Positions 7,706-15,887 of a DNA stretch of 64,000 nt are shown in pieces. Source of the DNA: Bythopirellula sp041737835 (GTDB taxonomy: Bacteria > Planctomycetota > Planctomycetia > Pirellulales > Lacipirellulaceae). Location of the stretch: the NCBI GenBank assembly GCA_041737835.1, contig JBGSQY010000024.1. One strand, given 5' to 3'. The position numbers and the translations under genes were made by a program. Numbering within the stretch: position 1 is the stretch's first letter; each line of letters starts with the position of its first letter. The notes beneath the pieces are model-generated. The model was not told the origin of the DNA, did no database searches, and was given only the letters and a program-made list of their open reading frames with translations.

Positions 7706-8041
7706 ATGTCCGATCACCCACGCACACTCGACTTGCTCGAACAAACGATCGTCGCGCGCAAAGGGGCTTCGGGCGAAACATCGTACACGGCCAAGCTGCT
7801 GGCCGGCGGTGCGAACAAGATCGGTGGTAAGATTATTGAAGAAGCGGCCGAGGTTGTCGAAGCGGCGAGCGAAGAGGGTGAGGAAGGCCGACAACACACC
7901 ATCCGTGAGGCAGGCGATGTGATTTACCACTTGATGGTGCTGCTCGCCAGCCGCGACATAGAACTCGCCGAAGTGGAAGCCGAACTCGCTCGCCGATTCG
8001 GTGTCTCGGGTTTAGAAGAAAAAGCCAACAGAAATACTTAG
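7706..8041 (+). CDS. hisE: Phosphoribosyl-ATP pyrophosphatase HisE
   Basis: Second step of histidine synthesis: hydrolyses PR-ATP to PR-AMP and pyrophosphate. The 111-residue length fits a stand-alone HisE (not fused to HisI). The all-alpha MazG-like fold is evident: SYTAKLLAGGANKIGGKIIEEAAE (first metal-binding helix with the EEAxE acidic pattern), then EGRQHTIREAGDVIYHLMVLL (second, with ExxD). An AAGGGA Shine-Dalgarno about 9 bases upstream supports the ATG. hisG follows 86 bases downstream, but an intrinsic terminator lies between them, so they are probably expressed separately or attenuated. The TAG stop at 8039-8041 is the first triplet of an inverted-repeat element. Confidence 0.95.
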   Translation: MSDHPRTLDLLEQTIVARKGASGETSYTAKLLAGGANKIGGKIIEEAAEVVEAASEEGEEGRQHTIREAGDVIYHLMVLLASRDIELAEVEAELARRFGVSGLEEKANRNT

Positions 8042-8123
8042 CCGCTGATGAACGCTAATAGACGCTGATAAAAGAATATCAGCATTTTTTCATTTAGCGT
8101 TTATCAGCGTGAATTAGCGGTTT
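8039..8123. repeat. Inverted-repeat intergenic element between hisE and hisG, with an internal terminator
   Basis: CCGCTGATGAACGCTAATAG near the left end is mirrored by the TAGCGTTTATCAGCGTGAATTAGCGG at the right end with scattered mismatches, giving a long imperfect stem. In its centre GCTGATA (8064-8070) pairs with TATCAGC (8077-8083), followed by A and six T (8085-8090): a rho-independent terminator for hisE. The repeat again starts with TAGCCG at the stop codon. Confidence 0.75.
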
Positions 8124-8127
8124 AGTT

Positions 8128-8982
8128 ATGACTGAAAATTTACGTATCGGTGTTCCCAGCAAAGGCCGTTTGGCTGAAGTCTCGACGGCGTTGCTTCTTG
8201 AAGCGGGGCTACGCTTTCGCCGACAGGATCGCAGCTTGTTCGCGCGCGTCAAGGAAATGCCGATCGACATTACTTTCCTGCGGACCGACGACATCCCCGT
8301 GCTCTGCGCCGAAGGGGCTATCGATTTGGGCATCACCGGTGCTGATCTGGTAGCCGAAAGTGGCGTTGAGTTGGTGGAACGACTCAACCTGGGCGTCGGC
8401 AACTGTCGCTTGGCCGTCTGCGTGCCGGAAGATGGCGCGATCAAAACGCCGACGGATCTTGCCAATCAACGTGTAGCGACCAGCTTTCCCAACGTCACCA
8501 AGGGCTATCTCGCCAAGTTTGGGGTCACCGCCCACACGGTCAAGCTGACCGGCTCAGTGGAAGTGATGATCGCCTTAGGCATTGCCGACGCAATTGTCGA
8601 TCTCGTGGAAACCGGCAGCACGCTCGCCGCCAATCGTTTGCGAATTCTCGACGAAATCGGCACGTACGAAACAGTGCTGATTCAGAATCCCAAAACCGCA
8701 CACCAGGCACTGTGCGACCGCGTTGTGCGACGCCTCGAAGGTGTGGTCATCGCCCGGGCGTATTCTCTGCTGGAATACAATGTCCCCGCCGCCAAGCTGG
8801 CCGACGCCGAAAAGATCACGCCGGGTTACAATTCCCCGACGGTCAACCAACTCGAAGATAAGAATTGGTGCGCCGTACGAGCGATGGTCAAACGCAACGA
8901 AGTGATCGGCATCATGGAACAGCTCGAATCACTCGGCGCCACGGCGATTTTGGAGACATCCATTGCGAATTGCCGGCTGTAG
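8128..8982 (+). CDS. hisG: ATP phosphoribosyltransferase HisG (long form)
   Basis: First and committed step of histidine synthesis: joins ATP and PRPP to phosphoribosyl-ATP. At 284 residues it is the long HisG_L type, with two periplasmic-binding-like catalytic lobes (LRIGVPSKGRLAEVS at the start; DLGITGADLVAESG; the PRPP loop ADAIVDLVETGSTLAANRL) and a C-terminal ACT-like regulatory domain from about residue 212 (GYNSPTVNQLEDKNW) that senses histidine; it therefore should not need HisZ. No Shine-Dalgarno is visible before ATG 8128, and the inverted repeat ends just upstream. The TAG stop lies at the edge of the terminator hairpin at 8985-9022. Confidence 0.97.
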   Translation: MTENLRIGVPSKGRLAEVSTALLLEAGLRFRRQDRSLFARVKEMPIDITFLRTDDIPVLCAEGAIDLGITGADLVAESGVELVERLNLGVGNCRLAVCVPEDGAIKTPTDLANQRVATSFPNVTKGYLAKFGVTAHTVKLTGSVEVMIALGIADAIVDLVETGSTLAANRLRILDEIGTYETVLIQNPKTAHQALCDRVVRRLEGVVIARAYSLLEYNVPAAKLADAEKITPGYNSPTVNQLEDKNWCAVRAMVKRNEVIGIMEQLESLGATAILETSIANCRL

Positions 8983-8984
8983 CC

Positions 8985-9022
8985 GCTTGCGGCTTAGCGC
9001 TAAACACCGCTAAGCCGCAAGC
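8985..9022. terminator. Bidirectional terminator-like hairpin between hisG and the Memo-family gene
   Basis: A perfect 15-bp inverted repeat GCTTGCGGCTTAGCG / CGCTAAGCCGCAAGC (8985-8999, 9008-9022) with an 8-base loop, placed exactly between two convergent stop codons. There is no T tract on either side, so it may work by blocking read-through or be another member of the palindrome family. Confidence 0.6.
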
Positions 9023-9025
9023 GCA

Positions 9026-10318
9026 TCACTCATAAAACGCCACGCTCGCAAAACTCACGCACGACGTGCGATCCCCGGCCACGGCTTGGTCATATTTCAG
9101 TAGCTCGCCACGTTTGGGCTTAACTGTTTCCAAGAGCGTGTACATCGGTGCGAGCCCGCAGATGCGATTGGCATCCCCTTGTTCGGATACGTGCTCAAAC
9201 CAAGCTTGCGCGTCGCCCGCACACGCTTTGACCAACAAATTTTGATCGTCGGTCCACTGAATCTTGAGACGCTCGTCATCCAATAACTCGGGATCACCAA
9301 ACTGCTGCCCGATGTGGGCCATGTCGACGCCGCCGACGAAACAAACGTCTTCGCCCGTCGCAGTCGCTGTCTCACGAAGCGCTTCGATAAACTCCGCCAC
9401 GACGGGCGATTCCTTGGGCAATTTGCCATGTTGCACAAAGGGATGAAACGAGCCCACCAGAATCGGCACGATCTTATAGTCCCGCCGTCCACCGAGCACA
9501 TATTGCAGCATGAGAGCTTGAAACTCGATGGAGTGCTCATGCCGATGGGGCAGTTCGTCGCGAAAAATCTTGTCGGGATTGCCCAACCGCTTGGCCAAAT
9601 CGTCAATAAACTGGCGGTCCGTCACGGCCGTGCCCAACGGCGTGTCAAAATCTTTTTGCGAAACGCTGTAAAAACTCTTTAGCGGTGTGTGGGCCGTTCC
9701 CAAAATCACAAACAATTTGGCAGGCGAGTCGGTCACAACGCGGTCATAAGCCCACGCAAAACTAGAACCGCCGCGATGGAAATCAATGTGAGGGCTCATC
9801 ACGCCACAGAGTTTTGACTCAACCGACAATCCCCCTCTTCGGTATTCCGAGGAGGGGCTAGGGGAGGAGCCTTTGAGACCTTCCCACGGCAACAATCCCG
9901 GCCCACCCTCACGGGTGAAGAGATCACCGAGCTGTGCTTTCAAACCCGCGGGTTCACCGAAATATGCACCCCCCGCATGCGCGGCGGGTCGTACGTCAAG
10001 TTCGAGATAATCTTCCTCGGAGCGCATCTCGTAAGTAGCGAACCGCAAGCTGTCGAGAAAATACAATTCATCCAGCTGCGCGACCAGTTTCTCGATTTCG
10101 GCCACGTCGATTCTCTGCTCAACAGTCCGCTGAAACTCCGCCCGGATTTCGTCATGGGTTCGCCGCCCATTCATCAACGACACCAAAATCGCTGCCGCGG
10201 GTGGCAGCACGACCGTTTTGGCCAAGCCACTCGGATCACGTAGCACGTAGTCGCCGTCCGACCCATGCGGAAACATTTCAAGTGGACGAATGCGGGGCTT
10301 GGCGGGAATAGCATTCAC
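9026..10318 (-). CDS. AmmeMemoRadiSam system protein B (Memo family) with N-terminal PqqD-like domain
   Basis: A 430-residue protein. Residues about 170-430 are the MEMO1/extradiol-dioxygenase-like fold: MSPHIDFHRGG, ILGTAHTP, HEHSIEFQALML, and CFVGGVDMAHIGQQFG supply the metal-site histidines and cysteine of the family. The first ~110 residues form a separate domain with the PqqD pattern (DPSG...LPPAAAILVSLMNGRRTHDEI...VAQLDELYFLDS), which in other systems delivers peptides to radical-SAM enzymes. In many prokaryotes Memo is co-encoded with AMMECR1 and a radical-SAM protein; neither is in the window. yjbQ lies 6 bases upstream on the same strand, so the two are an operon. Biochemical role is unresolved for the bacterial family. 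Confidence 0.88.
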   Translation of the reverse strand: MNAIPAKPRIRPLEMFPHGSDGDYVLRDPSGLAKTVVLPPAAAILVSLMNGRRTHDEIRAEFQRTVEQRIDVAEIEKLVAQLDELYFLDSLRFATYEMRSEEDYLELDVRPAAHAGGAYFGEPAGLKAQLGDLFTREGGPGLLPWEGLKGSSPSPSSEYRRGGLSVESKLCGVMSPHIDFHRGGSSFAWAYDRVVTDSPAKLFVILGTAHTPLKSFYSVSQKDFDTPLGTAVTDRQFIDDLAKRLGNPDKIFRDELPHRHEHSIEFQALMLQYVLGGRRDYKIVPILVGSFHPFVQHGKLPKESPVVAEFIEALRETATATGEDVCFVGGVDMAHIGQQFGDPELLDDERLKIQWTDDQNLLVKACAGDAQAWFEHVSEQGDANRICGLAPMYTLLETVKPKRGELLKYDQAVAGDRTSCVSFASVAFYE

Positions 10319-10324
10319 TGCGAA

Positions 10325-10747
<423 letters not shown>

Positions 10748-10883
10748 CGCCGACAGCTCCTCTAAACACCATTGTGCTTCAAAACGGAGAGACTGTCATC
10801 GGGGCGAATACGGGCGGTTCTAGAAGGGGGTTCGATGAAACCCTCAGGTTACCAACATGAGAATTGTCGTTGCCAGGAAAGCG

Positions 10884-11267
10884 TTAGCCTTCTTTATTAC
10901 CAACGAAAGCAAAGATGCCGCCGATCGCCGCGATGATTACGCCCACCCATTTCAGGGCATTGCCAGTGTTGGCCGGCCTATCACGGGCAGACTCGAATTC
11001 GGCATAAAGGGCGTCGTGCTCCTTCTTGACCTCTTCCAATTTCGCCTTGATCTCGGCGGGATTCTCGCCGCGCTGCATGCTCGGATTGGCCTGCGCTTCG
11101 GCCAACTTGAAGCCCAAACCTTTGAGTTGAGTTCCCAGTTCGGTGAGCTGAGTATTTTTTTCAGGTGACCAACCAGATTGCGGAGGGAAAAGAGTCCCCC
11201 ATAGCAGCCCCATGACTAATAGCAACACGCCTAAAATGACACAGGCAACGGGAATGATTGCTTTCAT
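10884..11267 (-). CDS. Small membrane protein with coiled coil, unknown function
   Basis: A 127-residue protein not recognised beyond its layout. Residues 4-26 (AIIPVACVILGVLLLVMGL) are a first membrane helix, residues 35-92 are charged and heptad-like (TELGTQLKGL, IKAKLEEVKKEHDALYAEFESAR) and should form a coiled coil, and residues 103-122 (ALKWVGVIIAAIGGIFAFVG) are a second helix. The predicted topology puts the coiled coil on one side of the membrane with both ends anchored. It follows the DUF1559 pseudogene by 18 bases on the same strand and may once have shared its transcript. Confidence 0.7.
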   Translation of the reverse strand: MKAIIPVACVILGVLLLVMGLLWGTLFPPQSGWSPEKNTQLTELGTQLKGLGFKLAEAQANPSMQRGENPAEIKAKLEEVKKEHDALYAEFESARDRPANTGNALKWVGVIIAAIGGIFAFVGNKEG

Positions 11268-11285
11268 GGCGGCTTTTGATACTTC

Positions 11286-12371
11286 CTATTCTGTCAAAGT
11301 CAGGCCGTCATGAACACAGGCCAAACTGCCATAAGTAACGGGATCGATATCGTTACCGATCCAACGGACGCTGCCGTCGACATGTGAATTATTCACGCCG
11401 CCTGGATGTTGGCTACGGGCAGTGGCAATTGTTTCGCCAGTGGCTTTACAGGGCATCCTGTCCAATCGAGAGTTAATAGCTGTAGTGTTGGCGTCACAGA
11501 CGAACAAGTCGTCAGCAAGATCTGCTCCGATCGAATTACGTTCCGAATTGGGCGTAAGGACATAATCTCTGTATGTAGGATTCGGTTGGTATTCAGGGGG
11601 TGTTGCTATCTGGCAAATCCGAGTCAACACGTTAGCGCCGTGCATGTCGAGGGCGAGTATGTTGGCACCTGGCCAAGCCAGGGCCCACACTCCACGAACA
11701 TCGAGGACATCGTCACGGGTTCGCACTTCTGACAACATGAGCGAGTTACTGGTGCCATCGGTGATCCGAGCCAATGGATGCGGCTCATGAATTAAGGCGC
11801 CTCTCGCGAGAGGAGTACATTCAATATGTTCAGGAGCCGTATAGGCGGCATAGTTTCCTTTTGCATAAGCCCGCGGGCCAGCAAACAGACCTTGTTGAAA
11901 AAACCGGCCACGCGCTTCATCGGAGGGACACAAAATAAAATCAATTTGCGCCGACTGGGGCCCTCGCGTAGTATCAGTCGCCGTTTCCTGGTTGGTTTGC
12001 GTCGAAACGTTGGCCTTCATATCAAATTGGTCATAAAGTTGGGCCTGTTCGATGAACGGCAAGATACGAACGATCCAACTAAGGCGTGTCACCATCACGC
12101 CTCCCATATTTCCTCCATTCTGAATGTTACCTAGCGAAAGGCTTTTGCCATTGGTGGAAATCGCATCCATTGACTGAGGCAAGGCCTTGCGCTGATTCTC
12201 GTAGTTCAGAACAGCCAGCGCTAAGTTGTGAAGCTGACTTTGGCATTGGCTCCGCCTAGCTGCTTCGCGCGCCGCTTAGATAGCTGGTAGCAGCAACGCC
12301 ACCAACACGCCAATGATGGCGATCACCACTAACAGTTCAACCAACGTAAATCCACGGTTTACCTTCGGCAT
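11286..12371 (-). pseudogene. DUF1559 prepilin-like protein, interrupted by a nonsense codon
   Basis: Planctomycete DUF1559 proteins have a type IV prepilin leader and a pseudopilin-like body; they are probably surface or pilus-like components. Here the start at 12371 (AAGGGG seven bases upstream) gives RGFTLVELLVVIAIIGVLVA, the cleavage/methylation signal and N-terminal helix. The conserved LLPAIQAAREAARR is broken: the codon for Gln after LLPAI reads TAA (12278-12276). Translation resumes in the same frame (AAREAARRSQCQSQLHNLALAVLNYE...) to the normal family C-terminus with HVDGSVRWI at the stop 11286. A single CAA-to-TAA change explains it, so this is a recent lesion, a suppressed stop or a sequencing error. 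Confidence 0.9.
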
Positions 12372-12549
12372 ATGCCAACCCCTTCGGCGATTCGTCATTT
12401 CCATAGATTTGCCAAACCTGTTTCGATTGAACCTATCCATAAATGAATTCTGCTTGAAATATAAGACTTTCACAATCCAAATAACGCGCAAGTTATTCTG
12501 CCCAGAGCGCAGGTCAAAGAGAATTTTCTGAGTTTGCGTTCCGGAGTGC

Positions 12550-12628
12550 CACGGGTGGCCCGCCGCTGCGGATTCAAAGCAACTTGTCCACCCGTGCTTC
12601 GAGGACACTGCTGGACAAGCCAGCAGTG
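12550..12628. repeat. Double palindrome upstream of the DUF1559 pseudogene
   Basis: CACGGGTGG (12550-12558) is complementary to CCACCCGTG (12589-12597), and CACTGCTGG (12606-12614) pairs with CCAGCAGTG (12620-12628) around a 5-base loop. The CACTGCTGG-ACAAG-CCAGCAGTG unit has the look of a short REP-type element. It sits in the upstream region of the pseudogene and away from its Shine-Dalgarno. Confidence 0.6.
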
Positions 12629-12713
12629 GCACCCAAGCTAACACGACAAAATTTGAATAGGCTCCATAACCCTTGCCCATTAACTCGATCAGTACGTCAT
12701 TGGTCCTTCAAGC

Positions 12714-12750
12714 AAAACAACAGGAACCTGTACAAGCCAAGTTCCTGTTG
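12714..12750 (-). terminator. Intrinsic terminator of the PEP-CTERM gene at 12785-13771
   Basis: Read on the minus strand, CAACAGGAAC (12750-12741) and GTTCCTGTTG (12727-12718) form a perfect 10-bp stem with a 13-base loop, followed by TTTTG. It lies 35 bases past the stop codon of the minus-strand gene. Confidence 0.8.
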
Positions 12751-12784
12751 TCCCATGTTTAACTCAAATTCTACGAGGAACGCC

Positions 12785-13771
12785 TTAGTCTCGCTTACGG
12801 GCCAAACACGCGCTGGTCGCGCACAAGACAACGAGCGCTACACCACTCGGCTCGGGGACGGTCACAACGGACACATTGTCAACTAAACCAAACAGGAGCG
12901 AGCGGACATCTGCAATAGTTGAAGCTGTATTGTTAATGTCAGACTGCCCTAGAAAAAAATTGCTGCCACCAAGGGGATTCGCCAGGACAGATGCATCAAC
13001 GGTTCCCAGCAAAACTCCGTCCATTGTCCATGAAACACTATTGCCAAGTTTTTTTATGATCACATCACGCCAAGCAAAGCCAGTTGCTCCTACAACTGTG
13101 CTGCCTGTTTGCGAAGCGAATAAAGCTGCCTGAGCTGCCGGCGGCGAATCACCACCAAATCCGGCATAATATATGTGGGGATGATTTCTTGAGTCATCAG
13201 CTTCGGGGTCGACGATGGCGGAAGCAGCATACAGTGCGCTGCCATTAGGTGCCAAAGGTCCATTGGGATAGATCACATAGTCCGTGCTAGCTCCTGCTTC
13301 ACCCGTTGTACCAAAGACAATGCTGTCTCGGGAATTAAACCACTGGGCAGACGTCCCTGCAGTGCCCCAACCATAGGTTGTGAGTTGCGTTGATCCGCTA
13401 CCACCCGCTGGCAAAGGACCGGGAGCGTTCAGCCAAACACTCATGCGTATTCTAAAATCTCCCGTTAGCGACAAACCAATCGGCGAGACGCTCACACCGC
13501 CATTGGTTTCGGTAGCATTATTGGCATTGAGATAATTTGCTTCGAGCTTAAGTCCGCGAGTAGTCCCACCCGAGCCAGGGGCCGAGGGAATTCCTACGGC
13601 ACTGTAATCGTAGGAAAACGTGGCAGCATGATTGCCAGTGGAGACATTGACGTTATATCCGGCACTCGTGTCGGTCTCGAAATCATCGCTAAACAGGATC
13701 GTGGCCGATGCCCTGCTACTGAGGGTACTAGCCACCAACACGGCGACTAGGATCCCAAAATTTCGCTTCAT
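12785..13771 (-). CDS. PEP-CTERM sorted secreted protein (lectin-like jelly-roll)
   Basis: A 328-residue exported protein. Residues 1-23 are a signal peptide (ILVAVLVASTLSSRASA). The body is Ser/Thr/Gly/Asn-rich beta sandwich sequence, opening with ILFSDDFETDTSAGYN and containing paired strands typical of LamG/jelly-roll secreted planctomycete proteins. The C-terminus is a full PEP-CTERM signal: VPEPSG, a hydrophobic helix (VALVVLCATSACLA) and RKRD, recognised by an exosortase that cleaves near PEP and releases or anchors the protein in the outer envelope. No exosortase is in the window. An AGGAC Shine-Dalgarno supports the start. Ligand or role is not predictable. Confidence 0.88.
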   Translation of the reverse strand: MKRNFGILVAVLVASTLSSRASATILFSDDFETDTSAGYNVNVSTGNHAATFSYDYSAVGIPSAPGSGGTTRGLKLEANYLNANNATETNGGVSVSPIGLSLTGDFRIRMSVWLNAPGPLPAGGSGSTQLTTYGWGTAGTSAQWFNSRDSIVFGTTGEAGASTDYVIYPNGPLAPNGSALYAASAIVDPEADDSRNHPHIYYAGFGGDSPPAAQAALFASQTGSTVVGATGFAWRDVIIKKLGNSVSWTMDGVLLGTVDASVLANPLGGSNFFLGQSDINNTASTIADVRSLLFGLVDNVSVVTVPEPSGVALVVLCATSACLARKRD

Positions 13772-13861
13772 GAGCTTGTCCTTTCTTCGATTGTCAACTG
13801 ATGCACACCAAGGATTGGTAATTACAACCGCCCATTCTTGCTCAACTCTGAATTCTCTTCG

Positions 13862-15450
13862 CTAGGATTTCCGTACCCGGCAAAACGCCAGGACCGAACA
13901 CGCTCCCCAAATCAAAAGGCCTGCCGCAGGCTCGGGTACGGAAGCTATCGCGCTCAAAGCACCGCCGTTATAAGCCGTTTGCCAGGCTGCCAAATCGCTG
14001 GAACTAAAGGGAACTGGTGAGAGCCCTCGCTGCCAGGCAAGGAAGTCACGGCCATCGACATCGCCATCTTCATCGAAGTCGCCCGGCAAAATCGCCAAGC
14101 CTTCGTACTGCTGGAAAATGGGAGGGCTGGCGTTAACATTCACGCCGCTAGCGGCTGGTTCACGGAAGCCGACATAAAACGTCCCCACCATGTCGGGCGT
14201 GATCGTATGATTAAAGACCTGATCATTAAAACGCGCCTCGACCTCACCGGTGGCTTCATCGTAGTCGATGGCCAAGCGATGCCAATCCGACGGACTTGCT
14301 GCGAGATCAATCGTTTGCAACACGGTCCAATCGGCGCCACCCGGCTTGCTGTCACCGCCGTCGTTAAAATCGATCAGGAACAGCTTCTTGTAGTTAAGCG
14401 TATCTTCTTTAATGAAGACCCAGCCTACGCCCGTATTGCCGTTGGACGTTTCCGCAACGGTTGTCAGCACACCCTCGGGGTCAGGCGTTCCATACAAAGC
14501 ATCGGTCGTGCCGATACCATAGGTGGTCGTTTCCACTTGCTTAGCAGTACCCGTCGCGCCGTTGTTGATCGTGTCAAGGAACGCCAGAATGTCGTAGCTG
14601 GTCACCAACGAATTGGAAGCCACCATATTACCGCCACCGGTTTCATCCCAGGCCACGATGGCTTTCCCACCTTGTGGAGAGGGTGTCGTCGCATGCTTGA
14701 TCGGGCCACCCACGATGGTCGGATCGACGGCACGCGGTGCAACGAAGGAATAACTAAAACCCGGGACAGGTGCGCTTTGTGCCAGCGCATCAACATTCGG
14801 GGCCACGAAGGCTCCGATCTCCGGCAAGTTGTTCGAGGCGCCAGGTGTCTGTGGAATCACGCCGAAATCACGACCGTTCTTATTGGTGTCTTCACCATTG
14901 CGATATCGGCCGTACGACTGGGGCGTCTCGACGGTCGTCACCAATTGCGACCAACCACCACCTCCGATTTGGGTAAGCTGCTCAGGGGTCACAAAATCGT
15001 ATTGGGGATCAAACGTGAGCTGCACGCCTAAAGCATCCACCAGCTCATTGGCCGGATTTCGGATTTCATAAAGGTTGTTGTCATTCACCAAGAAATCGCT
15101 CGTCGACGTATCAAAATCAATCAAAGAAGGATTGATCGAGCCCCCCGAATTGGCAATCACATAGTAGGGGTCACTTGCTAAGATCGTTCCGGAGAGAGGT
15201 ATCGACAAAAGCGTGCTGCTGTCGTCGAGATCGATCACATTGAGGGTCCAACCATTAAGATCTACATTCGAGCCACTGCCGTTGTAAATCTCGATAAACT
15301 CGCCCGTGTCAGCGACGTTGGAATTGCCATTGGTACGGTTATCTTGAACCAATTCGTTGATAACAAGTTGAGCACTGGCCAGGGATGTGCTCAGTACTAG
15401 GCACCTAAGACAAGGCTCGCATTAAGAACTCGACTGTTGACTATCCTCAT
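13862..15450 (-). pseudogene. Lamin-tail-domain protein with dockerin repeat and PEP-CTERM tail; frameshift in the signal peptide
   Basis: The minus-strand start ATG at 15450 has AGGAG 7 bases upstream and encodes MRIVNSRVLNASLVLGA, then hits TAG. One base later the other frame reads VLSTSLASAQLVINELVQDN, the end of a signal peptide and the start of the mature protein. Inserting one base in the GCC-TAG run (plus-strand G run 15400-15401) joins them into a normal signal peptide. The rest is intact to 13862 (about 500 residues): a lamin-tail domain (GEFIEIYNGSGSNVDLNGW), a central domain, a dockerin-like calcium loop (GDFDEDGDVDGRDFLAWQRG) and the PEP-CTERM tail (VPEPAAG, hydrophobic helix, RVRKS). 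Either a recent frameshift or an assembly error. Confidence 0.82.
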
Positions 15451-15887
15451 GATGTGACTCCTAAGATTCATTGGAACAACTCCACACATGGAGAGAAATT
15501 GATCGGCATAGAGATTCTCTTGTGAGTTTGCAGCAACTCCCCAGGAGAAAATGAGTGAAAGGGAATGGATGCGAAAGCCTCTTCGCGCATTCTCTCTGTA
15601 GGTAAACGCTTTAAGAAAAGCATCTGCACCTCGCTCCTTGTCGGAGACCAGGCATCTGCGGCCAATGGCTTTGCCTCGCCCTAGCAGCAGACAAACGGAT
15701 AAATTCGCGTCCACCTACGGCTTTGATATTAACAGGCCGCGCCGAGAGAATACACACTTCTAAGCGCAACTCTTTAGCGGTTTTGCGCAATGCCGTTTGT
15801 GTCCTCCGGCATCTTCAACGACAACAGTATGTAATGCCATGCTGCACGCTTCGAATCACTTGCTATCTCACCTGAGTTGAGGCATCC
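15451..15887. other. Divergent intergenic region without a recognisable gene
   Basis: This 437-base gap separates the frameshifted lamin-tail gene (minus) from the M14-like peptidase gene (plus) and should contain both promoters. The only Shine-Dalgarno-like motif I can place is AGGAG for the minus gene. I see no convincing small ORF, hairpin or repeat. Confidence 0.4.

Noticed and set aside
12372..12680. Upstream extension of the DUF1559 pseudogene ORF
   Set aside because: It runs through palindromic repeats; the AAGGGG before ATG 12371 and the prepilin leader fix the true start.
14207..15031. Plus-strand ORF opposite the lamin-tail gene
   Set aside because: Arg/His-rich shadow frame; the minus strand has a clear lamin-tail, dockerin and PEP-CTERM layout.
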